From Prochlorococcus sp. AG-402-O16 (GTDB taxonomy: Bacteria; Cyanobacteriota; Cyanobacteriia; PCC-6307; Cyanobiaceae), in assembly GCA_003216415.1 (NCBI GenBank), contig QCIY01000005.1, forward strand, positions 25,689 through 89,688: a DNA stretch of 64,000 nucleotides, given 5' to 3'. The position numbers were made by a program, and so were the translations under genes. Position 1 is the stretch's first letter, and the number at the start of each line of letters is the position of its first letter. This document shows positions 1 through 9,728 of the stretch, piece after piece. The notes below the pieces were generated by a model. It made no database searches, had not been told where the DNA came from, and saw only the letters and a program-made list of their open reading frames with translations.

Positions 1-919
1 GAATACCCAAAAAAAATATGATTTAAAAAGTGATCAACTATTTCAAGTTAGATCTTCTGATGGAAGAGGTATTTGGGTAGGTCAGAAAAGATTTTCTGGT
101 AAACTTAACCTCTTTGTTCTTGATTCTGAAATATTGGTGGTGAATGTTATAGGAATTGAAAAATACCTAAGTAGTGTGGTTGGTTCAGAGATGCCAACAA
201 AATGGCCTATTGAAGCATTAAAAGCTCAAGCAATTGCCTCAAGAACTTATGCTTTAAAGCAAAAGGGAAATAACTTATTTGACATAGATTCTACCCAGAG
301 AAATCAAGTCTATAATGGCTTGGAGTCAAGAACTTATAAAACTATCAGAGCTGTTAAAAGTACAAGATCTTTGGTATTGACCTATAAAAATAAATTAATA
401 AATGCGTTGTTCCATAGCAGTTCAGGTGGGATGACAGAATATAGTCAAGATGTATGGAAGAATAAATATCCATATTTATCAAGTGTAAAAGATTTTGATA
501 GAAATAATCCAAAATTTAGATGGCAAAAAAAATTCTCAAATAAAGAATTAATAAATTTATTTCCCAAGATTGGAGGATTAAAAAATATAGAGATTCTAAA
601 TATTACTAGTACAGGGAGGGTAAAAAATGTAAAACTTTTTGGAGCTTATGGTTCTAATCAAATGTCTGGGGTAGATTTAAGAAAAAGATTAGGCCTCAAT
701 AGTAACTATGTGAGGTTTAAATTTTTTGAGGAAGAATTTAATAATAAACTTCATGTGAAAAAAGGTCTAATGGTTTTTGGACAGGGATCTGGACATGGAG
801 TAGGAATGAGTCAATGGGGGGCTAAATATATGGCGTCTAGAGGCCAAAAAGCTGAGAAAATTTTAAAGCATTTTTATAGGGGCGTGCAGATTAAACCTTT
901 TAGAAAAAATTACCTATAA
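1..919 (+). CDS. SpoIID/LytB-domain protein, 5' end outside window
   Basis: The frame is open from base 2, so this is the 3' part of a gene that starts left of the window; the first possible start inside it (TTG at 134) is not the real start. The protein has the SpoIID/LytB pattern: a VVGSEMP segment followed by LKAQAIASRTYA, a SSSGGMTE segment, and a C-terminal GSGHGVGMSQWGA motif. In Bacillus SpoIID is a murein lytic transglycosylase; cyanobacterial members are poorly studied and presumably act on peptidoglycan, which is inference. It converges on truB with only 3 bases between the stop codons. Confidence 0.85.
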   Translation, partial: NTQKKYDLKSDQLFQVRSSDGRGIWVGQKRFSGKLNLFVLDSEILVVNVIGIEKYLSSVVGSEMPTKWPIEALKAQAIASRTYALKQKGNNLFDIDSTQRNQVYNGLESRTYKTIRAVKSTRSLVLTYKNKLINALFHSSSGGMTEYSQDVWKNKYPYLSSVKDFDRNNPKFRWQKKFSNKELINLFPKIGGLKNIEILNITSTGRVKNVKLFGAYGSNQMSGVDLRKRLGLNSNYVRFKFFEEEFNNKLHVKKGLMVFGQGSGHGVGMSQWGAKYMASRGQKAEKILKHFYRGVQIKPFRKNYL

Positions 920-922
920 AAA

Positions 923-1840
923 TCATTTTGCATTAAGGACTAATTTGGGATTTATATTAGTTTGATCTTGATTTAAGAAGCCTATCCCAAGTAGTTTTTT
1001 TCTTTCATCTATAACTTTTATGGGGTTTTTGTAATCAAAAGCTTCGATTATATTTAAGTAATGAATGTCAACTTTAATTGCTCTTCCAGTTTGCCAAAAA
1101 TTGATTTCTTCTTCTTTATTTAAGACTAATGTTGAAATGTGATTAAGAGCAGAAATTGTTGGAATAATAAAGTCTCTCGCGTTATTTTTACCTTCTTCCA
1201 TATCCGATATTTTTATTGAGTTTTGTTCATGAAAGCCACAAGCTGAAATTCTTTTAAGTTGTAGAAGACAACCCTCTGAATTTAGAAATTCACCTAAATC
1301 TCTTGCAATTGACCTTATGTATGTACCAGCAGAACATTTGATTTTTATTTCTATGATTCCTTTAATTTGATCCCAATTCATTAAAGTGAGTTCATCTATT
1401 TTTACTTCTCTTGGTGCTAATTCAAATTTTTCATTTTTAAAAGATTTTTTGTAGGCTCTCTCGCCATTTACGTGAATGCTAGATACTTTTGGAGGAATTT
1501 GCTGAATTGTTCCTCTGAAGTTATCTAAATATTGATCTAATTGATTATTGTTAATTTTGGGCCAATCTTTTTGATGAATAATTTTGCCGTGAATATCATC
1601 AGTACTAGTTCTGATTCCTAATTTAATTTGCCCTATGTAAGTTTTTCCCTGAGGAAGATATTGAATAAATCTTGTTGCACTGCCAATTGCAATTGGTAAT
1701 GTTCCTGTAACCTCTGGATCAAGAGTTCCAGTGTGTCCAACTTTTTTTGTGTTTAGTAATTGCCTTATTTTTTTTACACAATCATGGGAGGTACAGCCTT
1801 TATCCTTATTGATTACTAAGAATCCATCTTTAGGTCCCAT
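923..1840 (-). CDS. truB: tRNA pseudouridine(55) synthase TruB
   Basis: Makes pseudouridine at position 55 in the T loop of tRNAs. The 305-residue protein opens with a [15 protein letters not shown] segment and has the family motif GHTGTLDP, which puts the catalytic aspartate at residue 41; a later [15 protein letters not shown] segment is also typical. The length is normal for bacterial TruB. It ends 3 bases from the SpoIID-like gene that runs toward it and has its own short upstream region of about 77 bases shared with the divergent methyltransferase gene. Confidence 0.95.
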   Translation of the reverse strand: MGPKDGFLVINKDKGCTSHDCVKKIRQLLNTKKVGHTGTLDPEVTGTLPIAIGSATRFIQYLPQGKTYIGQIKLGIRTSTDDIHGKIIHQKDWPKINNNQLDQYLDNFRGTIQQIPPKVSSIHVNGERAYKKSFKNEKFELAPREVKIDELTLMNWDQIKGIIEIKIKCSAGTYIRSIARDLGEFLNSEGCLLQLKRISACGFHEQNSIKISDMEEGKNNARDFIIPTISALNHISTLVLNKEEEINFWQTGRAIKVDIHYLNIIEAFDYKNPIKVIDERKKLLGIGFLNQDQTNINPKLVLNAK

Positions 1841-1917
1841 TTTTTATATTAAGAATACTTTGAGAAAGATTTAATACCATTCTATGATTTTTGTATTAGA
1901 AAATTTAAAGTAAGCAA

Positions 1918-2658
1918 TTGAAAAATAACAGTTTTATTTTAGAAGAATTTGTAAATAATGCTTTTAATTTGAAATTACATTTAATGGAATACTTATCTAT
2001 TAAGGAATGTGATTTAGATGGATTTCTTGCAAATGCAAAGATAAATTTGGCAAATTTACATCCTGGTGATGCTCTAAGTGATGTTTCAGATTTTTATACT
2101 GAGATAGTTGGAGATAGACATTTAGCTGATTTAGCTGCTTGGCATATTACAAGTAAGGATTACATCGCAGATACCTTAAAACTTCAGCAGAGATTTTCAA
2201 GAGATATAGTTTTAGATTTCGGAGGAGGGATTGGAACTCATGCTTTAGCTAATGCTATGTCTTCAAAAGTTGAACATGTTTTTTTTGTAGATATTAATGA
2301 AACGAATAGAAATTTTGTTGAATATAGGGCTAAGGAATTAGGAGTCGAAAAAAAACTTACTTTTTGCAAGACAATTAAAGATTCACAGATATCGAAATTT
2401 GATACGATAATTTGTCTTGATGTTTTGGAACATCTTGCGAATCCAGCTTCTCAAATTGAGATTTTTAACGAGATTATGGATTCTAATTCTATAGCTTTAT
2501 TTAATTGGTACTTTTATAAAGGAGAAAAAAATGAATATCCATTCCATATCGACGATGAACAAATTGTTGAAAAATTTTTTAAAACACTTCAATCTATTTT
2601 TATAGAAGTTTTTCACCCTATTCTAATAACTACAAGAGCTTATAAGAAAATTAGATAA
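1918..2658 (+). CDS. class I SAM-dependent methyltransferase, substrate unknown
   Basis: A 246-residue protein with a SAM-binding motif I of the form DFGGGIGTH around residues 100-107, an acidic VDIN at the end of the next strand, and DVLEHL at 168-173, as in class I methyltransferases. The N-terminal 95 residues do not suggest a known domain. The start is a TTG (1918), the first start codon I see in frame. Its 3' end overlaps the end of rpmA on the other strand by 8 bases. The substrate cannot be read from sequence or neighbours. Confidence 0.75.
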   Translation: MKNNSFILEEFVNNAFNLKLHLMEYLSIKECDLDGFLANAKINLANLHPGDALSDVSDFYTEIVGDRHLADLAAWHITSKDYIADTLKLQQRFSRDIVLDFGGGIGTHALANAMSSKVEHVFFVDINETNRNFVEYRAKELGVEKKLTFCKTIKDSQISKFDTIICLDVLEHLANPASQIEIFNEIMDSNSIALFNWYFYKGEKNEYPFHIDDEQIVEKFFKTLQSIFIEVFHPILITTRAYKKIR

Positions 2659-2911
2659 CGATATTTACTCTTTTTCTATTTCTTAAATTTCTTTTAATGC
2701 TTTCGAAACTTACGGTGCCTTCTTTGAGTGCAAAAAGAGTGTCATCTTTCCCCTTGCCAACATTAATTCCTGGCAAAAAAGATGTACCTCTTTGACGAAT
2801 TAAAATTGATCCAGCTGTTACTTTTTCTCCACCATAAGCTTTTACTCCAAGTCTTTTGGAATTTGAATCTCTACCGTTTCTTGTAGAGCCTGTTCCTTTC
2901 TTATGTGCCAT
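2651..2911 (-). CDS. rpmA: 50S ribosomal protein L27
   Basis: An 86-residue basic protein beginning [16 protein letters not shown] and containing [13 protein letters not shown] and ILIRQRGT, the standard L27 pattern. L27 sits near the peptidyl transferase centre of the large subunit. It lies 9 bases downstream of rplU on the same strand, the usual L21-L27 operon. The N-terminus begins directly at the conserved segment, so there is no sign of the cleaved N-terminal extension seen in Firmicutes. Confidence 0.97.
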   Translation of the reverse strand: MAHKKGTGSTRNGRDSNSKRLGVKAYGGEKVTAGSILIRQRGTSFLPGINVGKGKDDTLFALKEGTVSFESIKRNLRNRKRVNIVI

Positions 2912-2920
2912 TAGAAATTT

Positions 2921-3361
2921 TTAATTTGTTGAATTTTCGGATTTTGGTTTTGTTTCCTTTTTAATACTTTCCTTTTTGGAGGAAGGCTTAGGAGAGCTTT
3001 TGCCAATTGATATGGATTTTACCATAACTCTTGTAAGTTCTTGTCTGTGCCCCATCTTTTTTCTTGTCTTTTTTTTCGGACGCATCTTGTATACAAGAAT
3101 CTTCTTATCTCTTTTGTGAGAAACAACTTCTAGTTCAATTTTTGCATTTTCAACATAAGGTTTACCAATATTGATAGTGGCTTTATCTTTTATAAGTAAA
3201 ACTTTTTCAAGTATGATCTTATCTTTCTCTTTAGCATTTAATCTATCTATGTCATAGTATCTGTTAACTTCGAACCAAAATTGTTGACCTGAAGTTTCTG
3301 CTATTGCATATAATTCGCTACTTTTTGACGAATTGTTTGAAGAGTTTTTAGAGTTTGTCAT
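2921..3361 (-). CDS. rplU: 50S ribosomal protein L21 with low-complexity tails
   Basis: The core (about residues 16-118) is L21: YAIAETSGQQFWFEVNRYYD near the start and KMRPKKKTRKKMGHRQ followed by TRVMVKSI near the end. At 146 residues it is longer than the roughly 103 residues of E. coli L21. The extra length is a serine/asparagine-rich head of about 15 residues and a lysine/serine/proline tail of about 28 residues. First gene of the rplU-rpmA operon, divergent from kaiB across a 144-base spacer. Confidence 0.95.
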   Translation of the reverse strand: MTNSKNSSNNSSKSSELYAIAETSGQQFWFEVNRYYDIDRLNAKEKDKIILEKVLLIKDKATINIGKPYVENAKIELEVVSHKRDKKILVYKMRPKKKTRKKMGHRQELTRVMVKSISIGKSSPKPSSKKESIKKETKPKSENSTN

Positions 3362-3505
3362 ATCTTAAAGACGCTATTAGGCTCAAATTTATCATTTGAT
3401 TAAGCCAAATAAGCAATCATAATGGTTTGTTTATTTTCTTATTTTGTAGTGTAATAAGTCAAGGGTTGTTTTAAATCTTTTATATCAATTTATGGAACCA
3501 TAAAA
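3362..3505. promoter_or_regulatory. rplU-kaiB divergent spacer, no kaiA present
   Basis: This 144-base AT-rich spacer separates the start codons of rplU and kaiB and must carry promoter elements for both directions. In many other cyanobacteria kaiA (roughly 250-300 codons) precedes kaiB. The spacer is far too short for kaiA, and I see no remnant reading frame in it. A TATATCAA-like stretch near 3480-3487 could be a -10 element for kaiB, but I cannot separate it from background AT content. Confidence 0.5.
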
Positions 3506-3823
3506 ATGGCTGCAAGAAAAACATATATTTTAAAACTCTATGTTGCTGGAAATACTCCTAATTCAATGAGAGCTTTGAATACTTTAAGGGAAATTTTAGA
3601 AAATGAATTTAAAGGAGTTTATGCTTTGAAAGTTATAGATGTACTTAAGCAACCTCAATTAGCTGAAGAAGATAAGATTTTGGCTACCCCAACACTAGCT
3701 AAAATTTTACCTCCACCAGTTAGAAGAATAATTGGTGACCTTTCTGATAGAGAGAAAGTTTTAATCGGTTTAGATCTATTGTTTGATGAATTAACTGAAA
3801 CTGAATATAGTGGAGATAAATAA
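3506..3823 (+). CDS. kaiB: circadian clock protein KaiB
   Basis: A 105-residue protein with the KaiB pattern: [14 protein letters not shown] at the N-terminus, [20 protein letters not shown] and [18 protein letters not shown], and an acidic C-terminal tail. KaiB binds the KaiC CI ring and in model cyanobacteria sequesters KaiA and acts on the output kinases SasA and CikA. Here kaiA is absent next to it, so the oscillator is probably reduced to KaiB and KaiC, as described for Prochlorococcus. It lies 64 bases upstream of kaiC on the same strand. Confidence 0.97.
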   Translation: MAARKTYILKLYVAGNTPNSMRALNTLREILENEFKGVYALKVIDVLKQPQLAEEDKILATPTLAKILPPPVRRIIGDLSDREKVLIGLDLLFDELTETEYSGDK

Positions 3824-3887
3824 CATATAGAAAATTTTATAATTGAAGATAAATTTAATGTTTATTTTTTATTTAATTTAAAAAACT

Positions 3888-5417
3888 ATGAAAGATAAGA
3901 AATTTGGCAAATCAAATAAAATGCAAGTACAAAAACTCCCTACTGGTATAGAAGGGTTTGATGATGTTTGTAGAGGCGGGTTGCCTGTATCTAGAAGTAC
4001 ACTCGTTAGTGGTACATCCGGGACTGGCAAAACTGTTTTTTCGCTGCAATACTTACATCATGGAATTTGCAATTTTGATGAACCTGGTATCTTCGTTACA
4101 TTTGAAGAATCACCTCTAGATATAATAAGAAATGCTGCTAGCTTCGGATGGGATTTACAAGAATTAATCGATCAAAATAAGCTATTTATATTAGACGCTT
4201 CTCCGGATCCTGACGGTCAAGATGTCGCGGGCAACTTTGATTTGTCTGGTCTTATTGAAAGAATTAGTTATGCGATAAGAAAGTACAAAGCTAAAAGAGT
4301 TGCAATAGATTCTATAACTGCTGTTTTTCAACAATATGATGCTCTTTACGTTGTTAGAAGAGAAATATTTAGACTAATAGCGAGATTAAAAGAAATAGGA
4401 GTAACCACAGTTATGACCACAGAAAGGGTTGATGATTACGGACCTATTGCTAGATATGGAGTAGAAGAATTTGTTTCTGATAATGTTGTCTTATTAAGAA
4501 ATGTTCTAGAGTCAGAGAAGAGAAGAAGAACGTTAGAAGTTTTGAAGTTAAGAGGTACAGTTCATATGAAAGGTGAATACCCATTCACTATGGGTACAGA
4601 AGGTATAAGTGTGTTTGCGCTTGGAGCAATGAGACTTACGCAAAGATCTTCGAATATTAGAATTAGTTCTGGAGTTAAAGATCTTGATGATATGTGTGGA
4701 GGAGGTTATTTCCAAGATTCCATTATTCTTGCCACAGGAGCTACTGGTACAGGAAAAACAATGCTTGTTTCTAAATTTGTAGAAGATGCTTATAACAACA
4801 GTGAAAGAGCAATACTCTTCGCATACGAAGAATCCAGGGCGCAATTACTTAGGAATGCCACTAGTTGGGGAATAGACTTTGAAAAGATGGAAAGTGATGG
4901 GTTATTAAAAATTATTTGTGCATATCCCGAATCAACTGGTTTGGAAGATCACTTACAAATAATAAAAACGCAAATTAATCAATTTAAACCAAAGAGAATG
5001 GCGATAGATTCTCTCTCAGCATTAGCTAGAGGTGTAAGTTTGAATGCATTTAGACAGTTTGTAATTGCAGTTACTGGTTATACAAAACAAGAAGAAATAG
5101 CAGGTTTTTTTACTAATACTGCTGAAGAATTTATGGGTAGCCACTCTATAACTGACTCTCACATCTCAACTATTACGGATACCATTTTATTGCTCCAATA
5201 TGTGGAAATAAAAGGTGAGATGGCCAGAGCCATAAATGTTTTTAAAATGCGCGGATCCTGGCATGATAAACGAATAAGAGAATTTATTATCACTAATAAA
5301 GGCCCTGAAATAAAAGATTCTTTTTCTAATTTTGAACAGATTTTTAGCGGAGCCCCTCATAGAGTTGTTCCTGATCAAAATATTCAAAATGTTTTTAAAG
5401 GGTTAGATAATAATTAG
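3888..5417 (+). CDS. kaiC: circadian clock ATPase/autokinase KaiC
   Basis: A 509-residue double RecA-fold protein. The CI domain has Walker A GTSGTGKT at residues 42-49 and catalytic glutamates E73/E74. The CII domain has Walker A GATGTGKT at 284-291 and E314/E315. The autophosphorylation pair is intact as S427 and T428 within DSHISTITD, equivalent to S431/T432 of Synechococcus elongatus; the neighbouring T422 is also kept. The C-terminal tail, which carries the KaiA-binding peptide in S. elongatus, is still present but diverged (VPDQNIQNVFKGLDNN). Converges on nblS with 5 bases between them. Confidence 0.98.
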   Translation: MKDKKFGKSNKMQVQKLPTGIEGFDDVCRGGLPVSRSTLVSGTSGTGKTVFSLQYLHHGICNFDEPGIFVTFEESPLDIIRNAASFGWDLQELIDQNKLFILDASPDPDGQDVAGNFDLSGLIERISYAIRKYKAKRVAIDSITAVFQQYDALYVVRREIFRLIARLKEIGVTTVMTTERVDDYGPIARYGVEEFVSDNVVLLRNVLESEKRRRTLEVLKLRGTVHMKGEYPFTMGTEGISVFALGAMRLTQRSSNIRISSGVKDLDDMCGGGYFQDSIILATGATGTGKTMLVSKFVEDAYNNSERAILFAYEESRAQLLRNATSWGIDFEKMESDGLLKIICAYPESTGLEDHLQIIKTQINQFKPKRMAIDSLSALARGVSLNAFRQFVIAVTGYTKQEEIAGFFTNTAEEFMGSHSITDSHISTITDTILLLQYVEIKGEMARAINVFKMRGSWHDKRIREFIITNKGPEIKDSFSNFEQIFSGAPHRVVPDQNIQNVFKGLDNN

Positions 5418-5422
5418 ATAAT

Positions 5423-7480
5423 TTAGCTGATTTCAGAGCTTGAAAAAGTATCTGTATTATTAATTGTTTGGGTCAATAATTCATCTTTATCAGTTTGTGC
5501 CAAGGCTAAATCAAACCAAAATGTTGTTCCAACTCCTAATTCACTAGCCATACGAATTTCTCCGCCATGTTTTTCAATTATCCCTCTCACTATAGATAAA
5601 CCTAAACCAGTCCCTTGCTCGGTATGAACAGCATTCTCCACTCTATAGAAACGGTCAAATATCTTTTCTTGATCTGCTTGAGATATTCCTGAACCTGTAT
5701 CAGCAATCTCAATTCTTACTTTTGGTAATGGTGAAACTAACTCACATTGGGGTGGTCCATCATCTCTATTAATTGGGGGAAAGGCTGGACAGGAATCTGG
5801 CCATGTATAAGCTCTTATCATTAGGTTGCTATTTTTTGGGCTGAATTTCAATCCATTACCCAGCAAATTATCAAAAACTTGTAAAAGTAAATCAAAATTC
5901 CCAAGAATAGAAGGGATAGTTTCTTCTATATCATGAGCTAATGAAACATTTTTTTCTGTAGCATTAAGTCTGTAATTCCTGAGAGTCTGTTCAATTGCTG
6001 GCTTTATATCCATTTCCTCTAGTTGAATTATTTTCCCTGACTCCAATCTTGATAAATCTAATACATCATTCACAAGTCTTGTTAGCCTATCAGTCTCTGA
6101 ATTTGCTATGCCAAGAAATTCGATTTGTTCTTCATTAGAGAGCTGATCCTTTAAATCATGTAAGGTCTCTACGTAACTTTTAATGTTAAAAAGTGGGGTC
6201 CTTAGTTCATGCGAGACATTGCTAATAAATCTGTTTTGCGCAGCATTTAGTTCTACTTCTCTAGTTAGATCTTGAATTGTGACCGCAATCCCTTTTAATT
6301 CAACTTTGTTTGTATCTAATACCGACTGTAAGACAATTCTCAAAGTTCTAGCTGGTTCTCCTAAGCTGAATCTTAAATCATCTTTCTCCTTCTCTCTATT
6401 GAGAATAGATTCTATATTTGTGTGCAGGTCATTAGATAAAATTTCGGGAATCTCATTTAAAAAATATTTTCCTTCCAAGAATCTTCCTTCCCAACGAAAT
6501 AATCTTTTTGCGGTTGGATTAGTGAGTACAATCTTTCCTAGAGAATCTAATAATATTGCACCATCAGCCATAGTAGCTATTAATGATTGCTGTTTTATTT
6601 GAGCAGCTTTAAGTTCTTCAATGTTTGCCTCATCATAATTTTCTAACTGGGTAGCCATTCGGTTAAAGCCATTTAAAAGTTCTCCTAGATCTCCTGTCAT
6701 AGGTAAAGAAATTCTGGATTTAAAGTTCCCTTTTGAAATTTCCCTGACACCTCTCACTAACTCCCTTACAGGTCTAGTAATTGTAAGTGCATTGAATACA
6801 GCTCCAAGTATTACTAAAACCCAAATCGAGATAAAAACTGCTATGGTTACTTCTCTTGTTAATGCTGCACTGGCTAAGGCTTTTTTATTAGGTGTAACGC
6901 CTAAGGCTAAAGTTCCAAGATATTTTCCTTTCCAAAGCATTGGGACAAATACATCTGTTACTTGACCCTGTGGGGTAATATGCTGCCTTACTAGTGGGAA
7001 TTGTGGTCTTTTCTTTAATTCTGATGGTAACTTTAATCTTCTAGTGAGCTGAAACTGACTATCTGAACTTGTAGGGGTGGCACTAATTGGTATTCCAAGT
7101 TGAACTATATCTTCAGCATCAGTAAAAAATATGTAACGTAAATTTCGACTTGATCTCCAAAACTTTTCAGCTACATTTGAAATTTCTTTTTTTTGGTTAT
7201 TAGCAACTAATTCTGTAACATTACCCGATAGCAATAATCCAAGATCTCGAGCATATCTTGTGTCATTCATTCCCGCATCTCTTTGAATACTATTTAATGC
7301 AAAAAAGGTGATCCCTGTCATTAAGAGACTAACAACAAGAGTTGCTATTGCTAATAATTTTGTTCTTAAACTAAATCCACTCCACCAAGATAAAAGTCTA
7401 TTAATCCAATAGTTATTATTAATATCATCATTCTCGAAGATGTTATATTCTCTACTTTCTTGATTATTAGTTTCTACCAT
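5423..7480 (-). CDS. nblS: NblS/Hik33-type membrane sensor histidine kinase
   Basis: A 685-residue kinase. Domains in order: transmembrane helix at about 42-62, an extracytoplasmic region of about 150 residues, a second helix at about 211-233, HAMP at about 234-285, PAS at about 300-400, a HisKA dimerisation domain with phospho-accepting H424 in SNVSHELRTP, then HATPase with DNLLGNGLKFS, DTGSGIS and GTGLGLSIV boxes. This is the architecture of cyanobacterial NblS/DspA/Hik33, which controls high-light, cold and nutrient-stress genes including hli. It starts 4 bases after purD on the same strand, so it is probably cotranscribed with it. Confidence 0.88.
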   Translation of the reverse strand: MVETNNQESREYNIFENDDINNNYWINRLLSWWSGFSLRTKLLAIATLVVSLLMTGITFFALNSIQRDAGMNDTRYARDLGLLLSGNVTELVANNQKKEISNVAEKFWRSSRNLRYIFFTDAEDIVQLGIPISATPTSSDSQFQLTRRLKLPSELKKRPQFPLVRQHITPQGQVTDVFVPMLWKGKYLGTLALGVTPNKKALASAALTREVTIAVFISIWVLVILGAVFNALTITRPVRELVRGVREISKGNFKSRISLPMTGDLGELLNGFNRMATQLENYDEANIEELKAAQIKQQSLIATMADGAILLDSLGKIVLTNPTAKRLFRWEGRFLEGKYFLNEIPEILSNDLHTNIESILNREKEKDDLRFSLGEPARTLRIVLQSVLDTNKVELKGIAVTIQDLTREVELNAAQNRFISNVSHELRTPLFNIKSYVETLHDLKDQLSNEEQIEFLGIANSETDRLTRLVNDVLDLSRLESGKIIQLEEMDIKPAIEQTLRNYRLNATEKNVSLAHDIEETIPSILGNFDLLLQVFDNLLGNGLKFSPKNSNLMIRAYTWPDSCPAFPPINRDDGPPQCELVSPLPKVRIEIADTGSGISQADQEKIFDRFYRVENAVHTEQGTGLGLSIVRGIIEKHGGEIRMASELGVGTTFWFDLALAQTDKDELLTQTINNTDTFSSSEIS

Positions 7481-7484
7481 AAAC

Positions 7485-8816
7485 TTAATTCTCCTTTGAG
7501 AGGGTTTTCCTTACTTGATGACCAATATCATTCCTAAAGTACATACCATCAAAATTTATTTCTTTTAAATTTCTGTATGCTTTTTCAAAAACCTTATCAA
7601 AATCTTTATCTTGACAGACAATACTTAAAACTCTTCCACCATCAGTTAATAATTGACCATTTTTACTTAGAGAAGTACCAGAGTCGAAAATTTGGCATTC
7701 ACATGAGTCAATTTCTCCAATTTTTATAGGAAAACCAATTTTATACTCGTTAGGATAACCTTTTGATGTTGCTATTACACAACCACTAACCTTATCAAAA
7801 GTATCAATTTTTTCATCGCCATTTAAATTTCCCATTGAACATTTATCTAAAAGTAATACAAAATTTTGATCCATCAAAGGCATTATTGTTTGGCATTCTG
7901 GATCACCAAATCTACAATTATATTCTATAACTTTCGGCCCAGATTTTGTGAGCATTAATCCAAAATAAATTACGCCTTTATAATCAATATTTTTTCTATT
8001 TAGTTCAACTATTGTAGGTTCAATTATCTCTTTAATTACTCTATCAAGGTAATCCTCTGTTAATAGTGGTGCAGGAGAATAAGCTCCCATCCCTCCTGTA
8101 TTTGGACCTTTATCATTCTCATTGAGACGTTTATGATCCTGTGCGGTTGGCAGTAATATATATTTCTTTCCATCACATAGAGCAAAAATTGAAACTTCTG
8201 GACCCTGAATTTTTTCTTCTAGAACAACCACATTCCCAGATTTACCAAACTTACCATTGAAGATTGATTCTGCTGCTCTAAAACATTCATCTTTTGAATC
8301 GGGAATAAAAACTCCTTTACCTGAAGCTAAACCATCTACTTTTACAACCAGTGGCATAGATGAGGAATGGATAATTTGTTTTGCTTCTTCGAAAGAATTT
8401 ACCTTCCAAAAGTTTGCAGTTGGAATATTTGCGTCTTTCATAAATTCCTTTGCCCAAGATTTGCTATATTCCAATTTTGCTCCATCTTTGCCTGGGCCAA
8501 ATACTTTGAAGTCTTTTTTGCGAAGAAAATCGGCTAATCCATTTGCTAAATGTATTTCTGGTCCTATTACAATTAAATCTATTTTTAAAAAATCAAGTTT
8601 TTTTACTAATTCAATTTTATTGTTGATATCAATTTTTATTCTTTCGCATTTATTGATTCTTTCTGACCCTGCGTTACCAGGGATTAAATAAACCTTCTTT
8701 ACTAATTCATTTTTTTGAATAACCCAAGCCAAAGAATTTTCTCTACCACCATTTCCAATTATTAAAATATTCTCTAATCTATTTAAGTTCTTAGAACTTT
8801 TTGAATTAATACTCAT
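7485..8816 (-). CDS. purD: phosphoribosylamine-glycine ligase
   Basis: Second step of purine synthesis: joins glycine to phosphoribosylamine with ATP. The 443-residue protein has an N-terminal NGGRENSLAW motif, an ATP-grasp core with LPLVVKVDGLASGKGV, the GPNTGGMGAYSP segment, and VIEYNCRFGDPE. About 15 residues precede the conserved start of the family, so a later start is possible, but I see no better ATG. Divergent from purC across 139 bases, with nblS directly downstream. Confidence 0.95.
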   Translation of the reverse strand: MSINSKSSKNLNRLENILIIGNGGRENSLAWVIQKNELVKKVYLIPGNAGSERINKCERIKIDINNKIELVKKLDFLKIDLIVIGPEIHLANGLADFLRKKDFKVFGPGKDGAKLEYSKSWAKEFMKDANIPTANFWKVNSFEEAKQIIHSSSMPLVVKVDGLASGKGVFIPDSKDECFRAAESIFNGKFGKSGNVVVLEEKIQGPEVSIFALCDGKKYILLPTAQDHKRLNENDKGPNTGGMGAYSPAPLLTEDYLDRVIKEIIEPTIVELNRKNIDYKGVIYFGLMLTKSGPKVIEYNCRFGDPECQTIMPLMDQNFVLLLDKCSMGNLNGDEKIDTFDKVSGCVIATSKGYPNEYKIGFPIKIGEIDSCECQIFDSGTSLSKNGQLLTDGGRVLSIVCQDKDFDKVFEKAYRNLKEINFDGMYFRNDIGHQVRKTLSKEN

Positions 8817-8955
8817 AAAATTTGTTTTTTTTGAAGGTTATAAGGTTTCGATGAAAAATCAGGTAAAATGAAATAAACTACCTTGAAAAGTTGTTCTTTA
8901 ATAAATATGTTAATTCCAAATCTTACTTTTAGTAATCAATTGAGGTCTTCAATTA

Positions 8956-9684
8956 ATGAATAATGAATTTGAGTTGATTTATGAAGGTAAGGCAAAAAAA
9001 GTTTTTTCTCATGACGATGAAGATAAAGTAATTATTGAATTTAAAGATGATGCTACAGCTTTTAACGCGTTGAAAAAAGCTAAATTTGAAGGGAAGGGAA
9101 AACTTAATTGCCTTATAAGTGCAAAAATTTTTGAAATACTTATAAATAAAAATATTCCCACTCATTTTATTAAACTTTTAAATGAGAATACTTTGATAGC
9201 AAAAAAAATAAGAGTAATTCCTTTAGAAATTGTCCTTAGAAATATTGCTTATGGTTCTTTATGTAAACAAACTACTATCAAACCTGGTACTATCTTGGCA
9301 AAACCATTAATTGATATTTATCTTAAAAATGATGAATTAAATGATCCTCTTATTACACAAGATAGAATTGAATTAATGAATATACTGAGTTCTAGGGATT
9401 TAGACTTAATAATAGATTTAACTTTAAAAATCAATGGAATCCTGAAAAGTTTTTTTGAAAATATTAAGCTTCAACTTGTAGATTTCAAATTGGAGTTTGG
9501 TTATGATTCTAAAAATAATATAATTCTTGGGGATGAAATAAGCCCTGATAATTGTAGATTATGGGATCTCAATCAGAAAAATGATACAATAGTAAGCCTA
9601 GATAAAGACAGATTTAGAAATGATTTAGGTGACTTAATTGAAGCATATAGTGAAATTAACCGAAGAATAAATGAATTCGTTTAA
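8956..9684 (+). CDS. purC: SAICAR synthetase
   Basis: Phosphoribosylaminoimidazole-succinocarboxamide synthase of purine synthesis. The 242-residue protein has the family pattern: LIYEGKAKKVF at the N-terminus, FKDDATAFN, IPLEIVLRNIAYGS, LVDFKLEFG, and LGDEISPDNCRLWD. Divergent from purD across a 139-base region that probably holds both promoters. The outer-membrane gene bamA follows 44 bases downstream. Confidence 0.96.
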   Translation: MNNEFELIYEGKAKKVFSHDDEDKVIIEFKDDATAFNALKKAKFEGKGKLNCLISAKIFEILINKNIPTHFIKLLNENTLIAKKIRVIPLEIVLRNIAYGSLCKQTTIKPGTILAKPLIDIYLKNDELNDPLITQDRIELMNILSSRDLDLIIDLTLKINGILKSFFENIKLQLVDFKLEFGYDSKNNIILGDEISPDNCRLWDLNQKNDTIVSLDKDRFRNDLGDLIEAYSEINRRINEFV

Positions 9685-9728
9685 CTCAATTTAATGAATA
9701 ATGCTTTATTTACCATAAATAAAAAACT

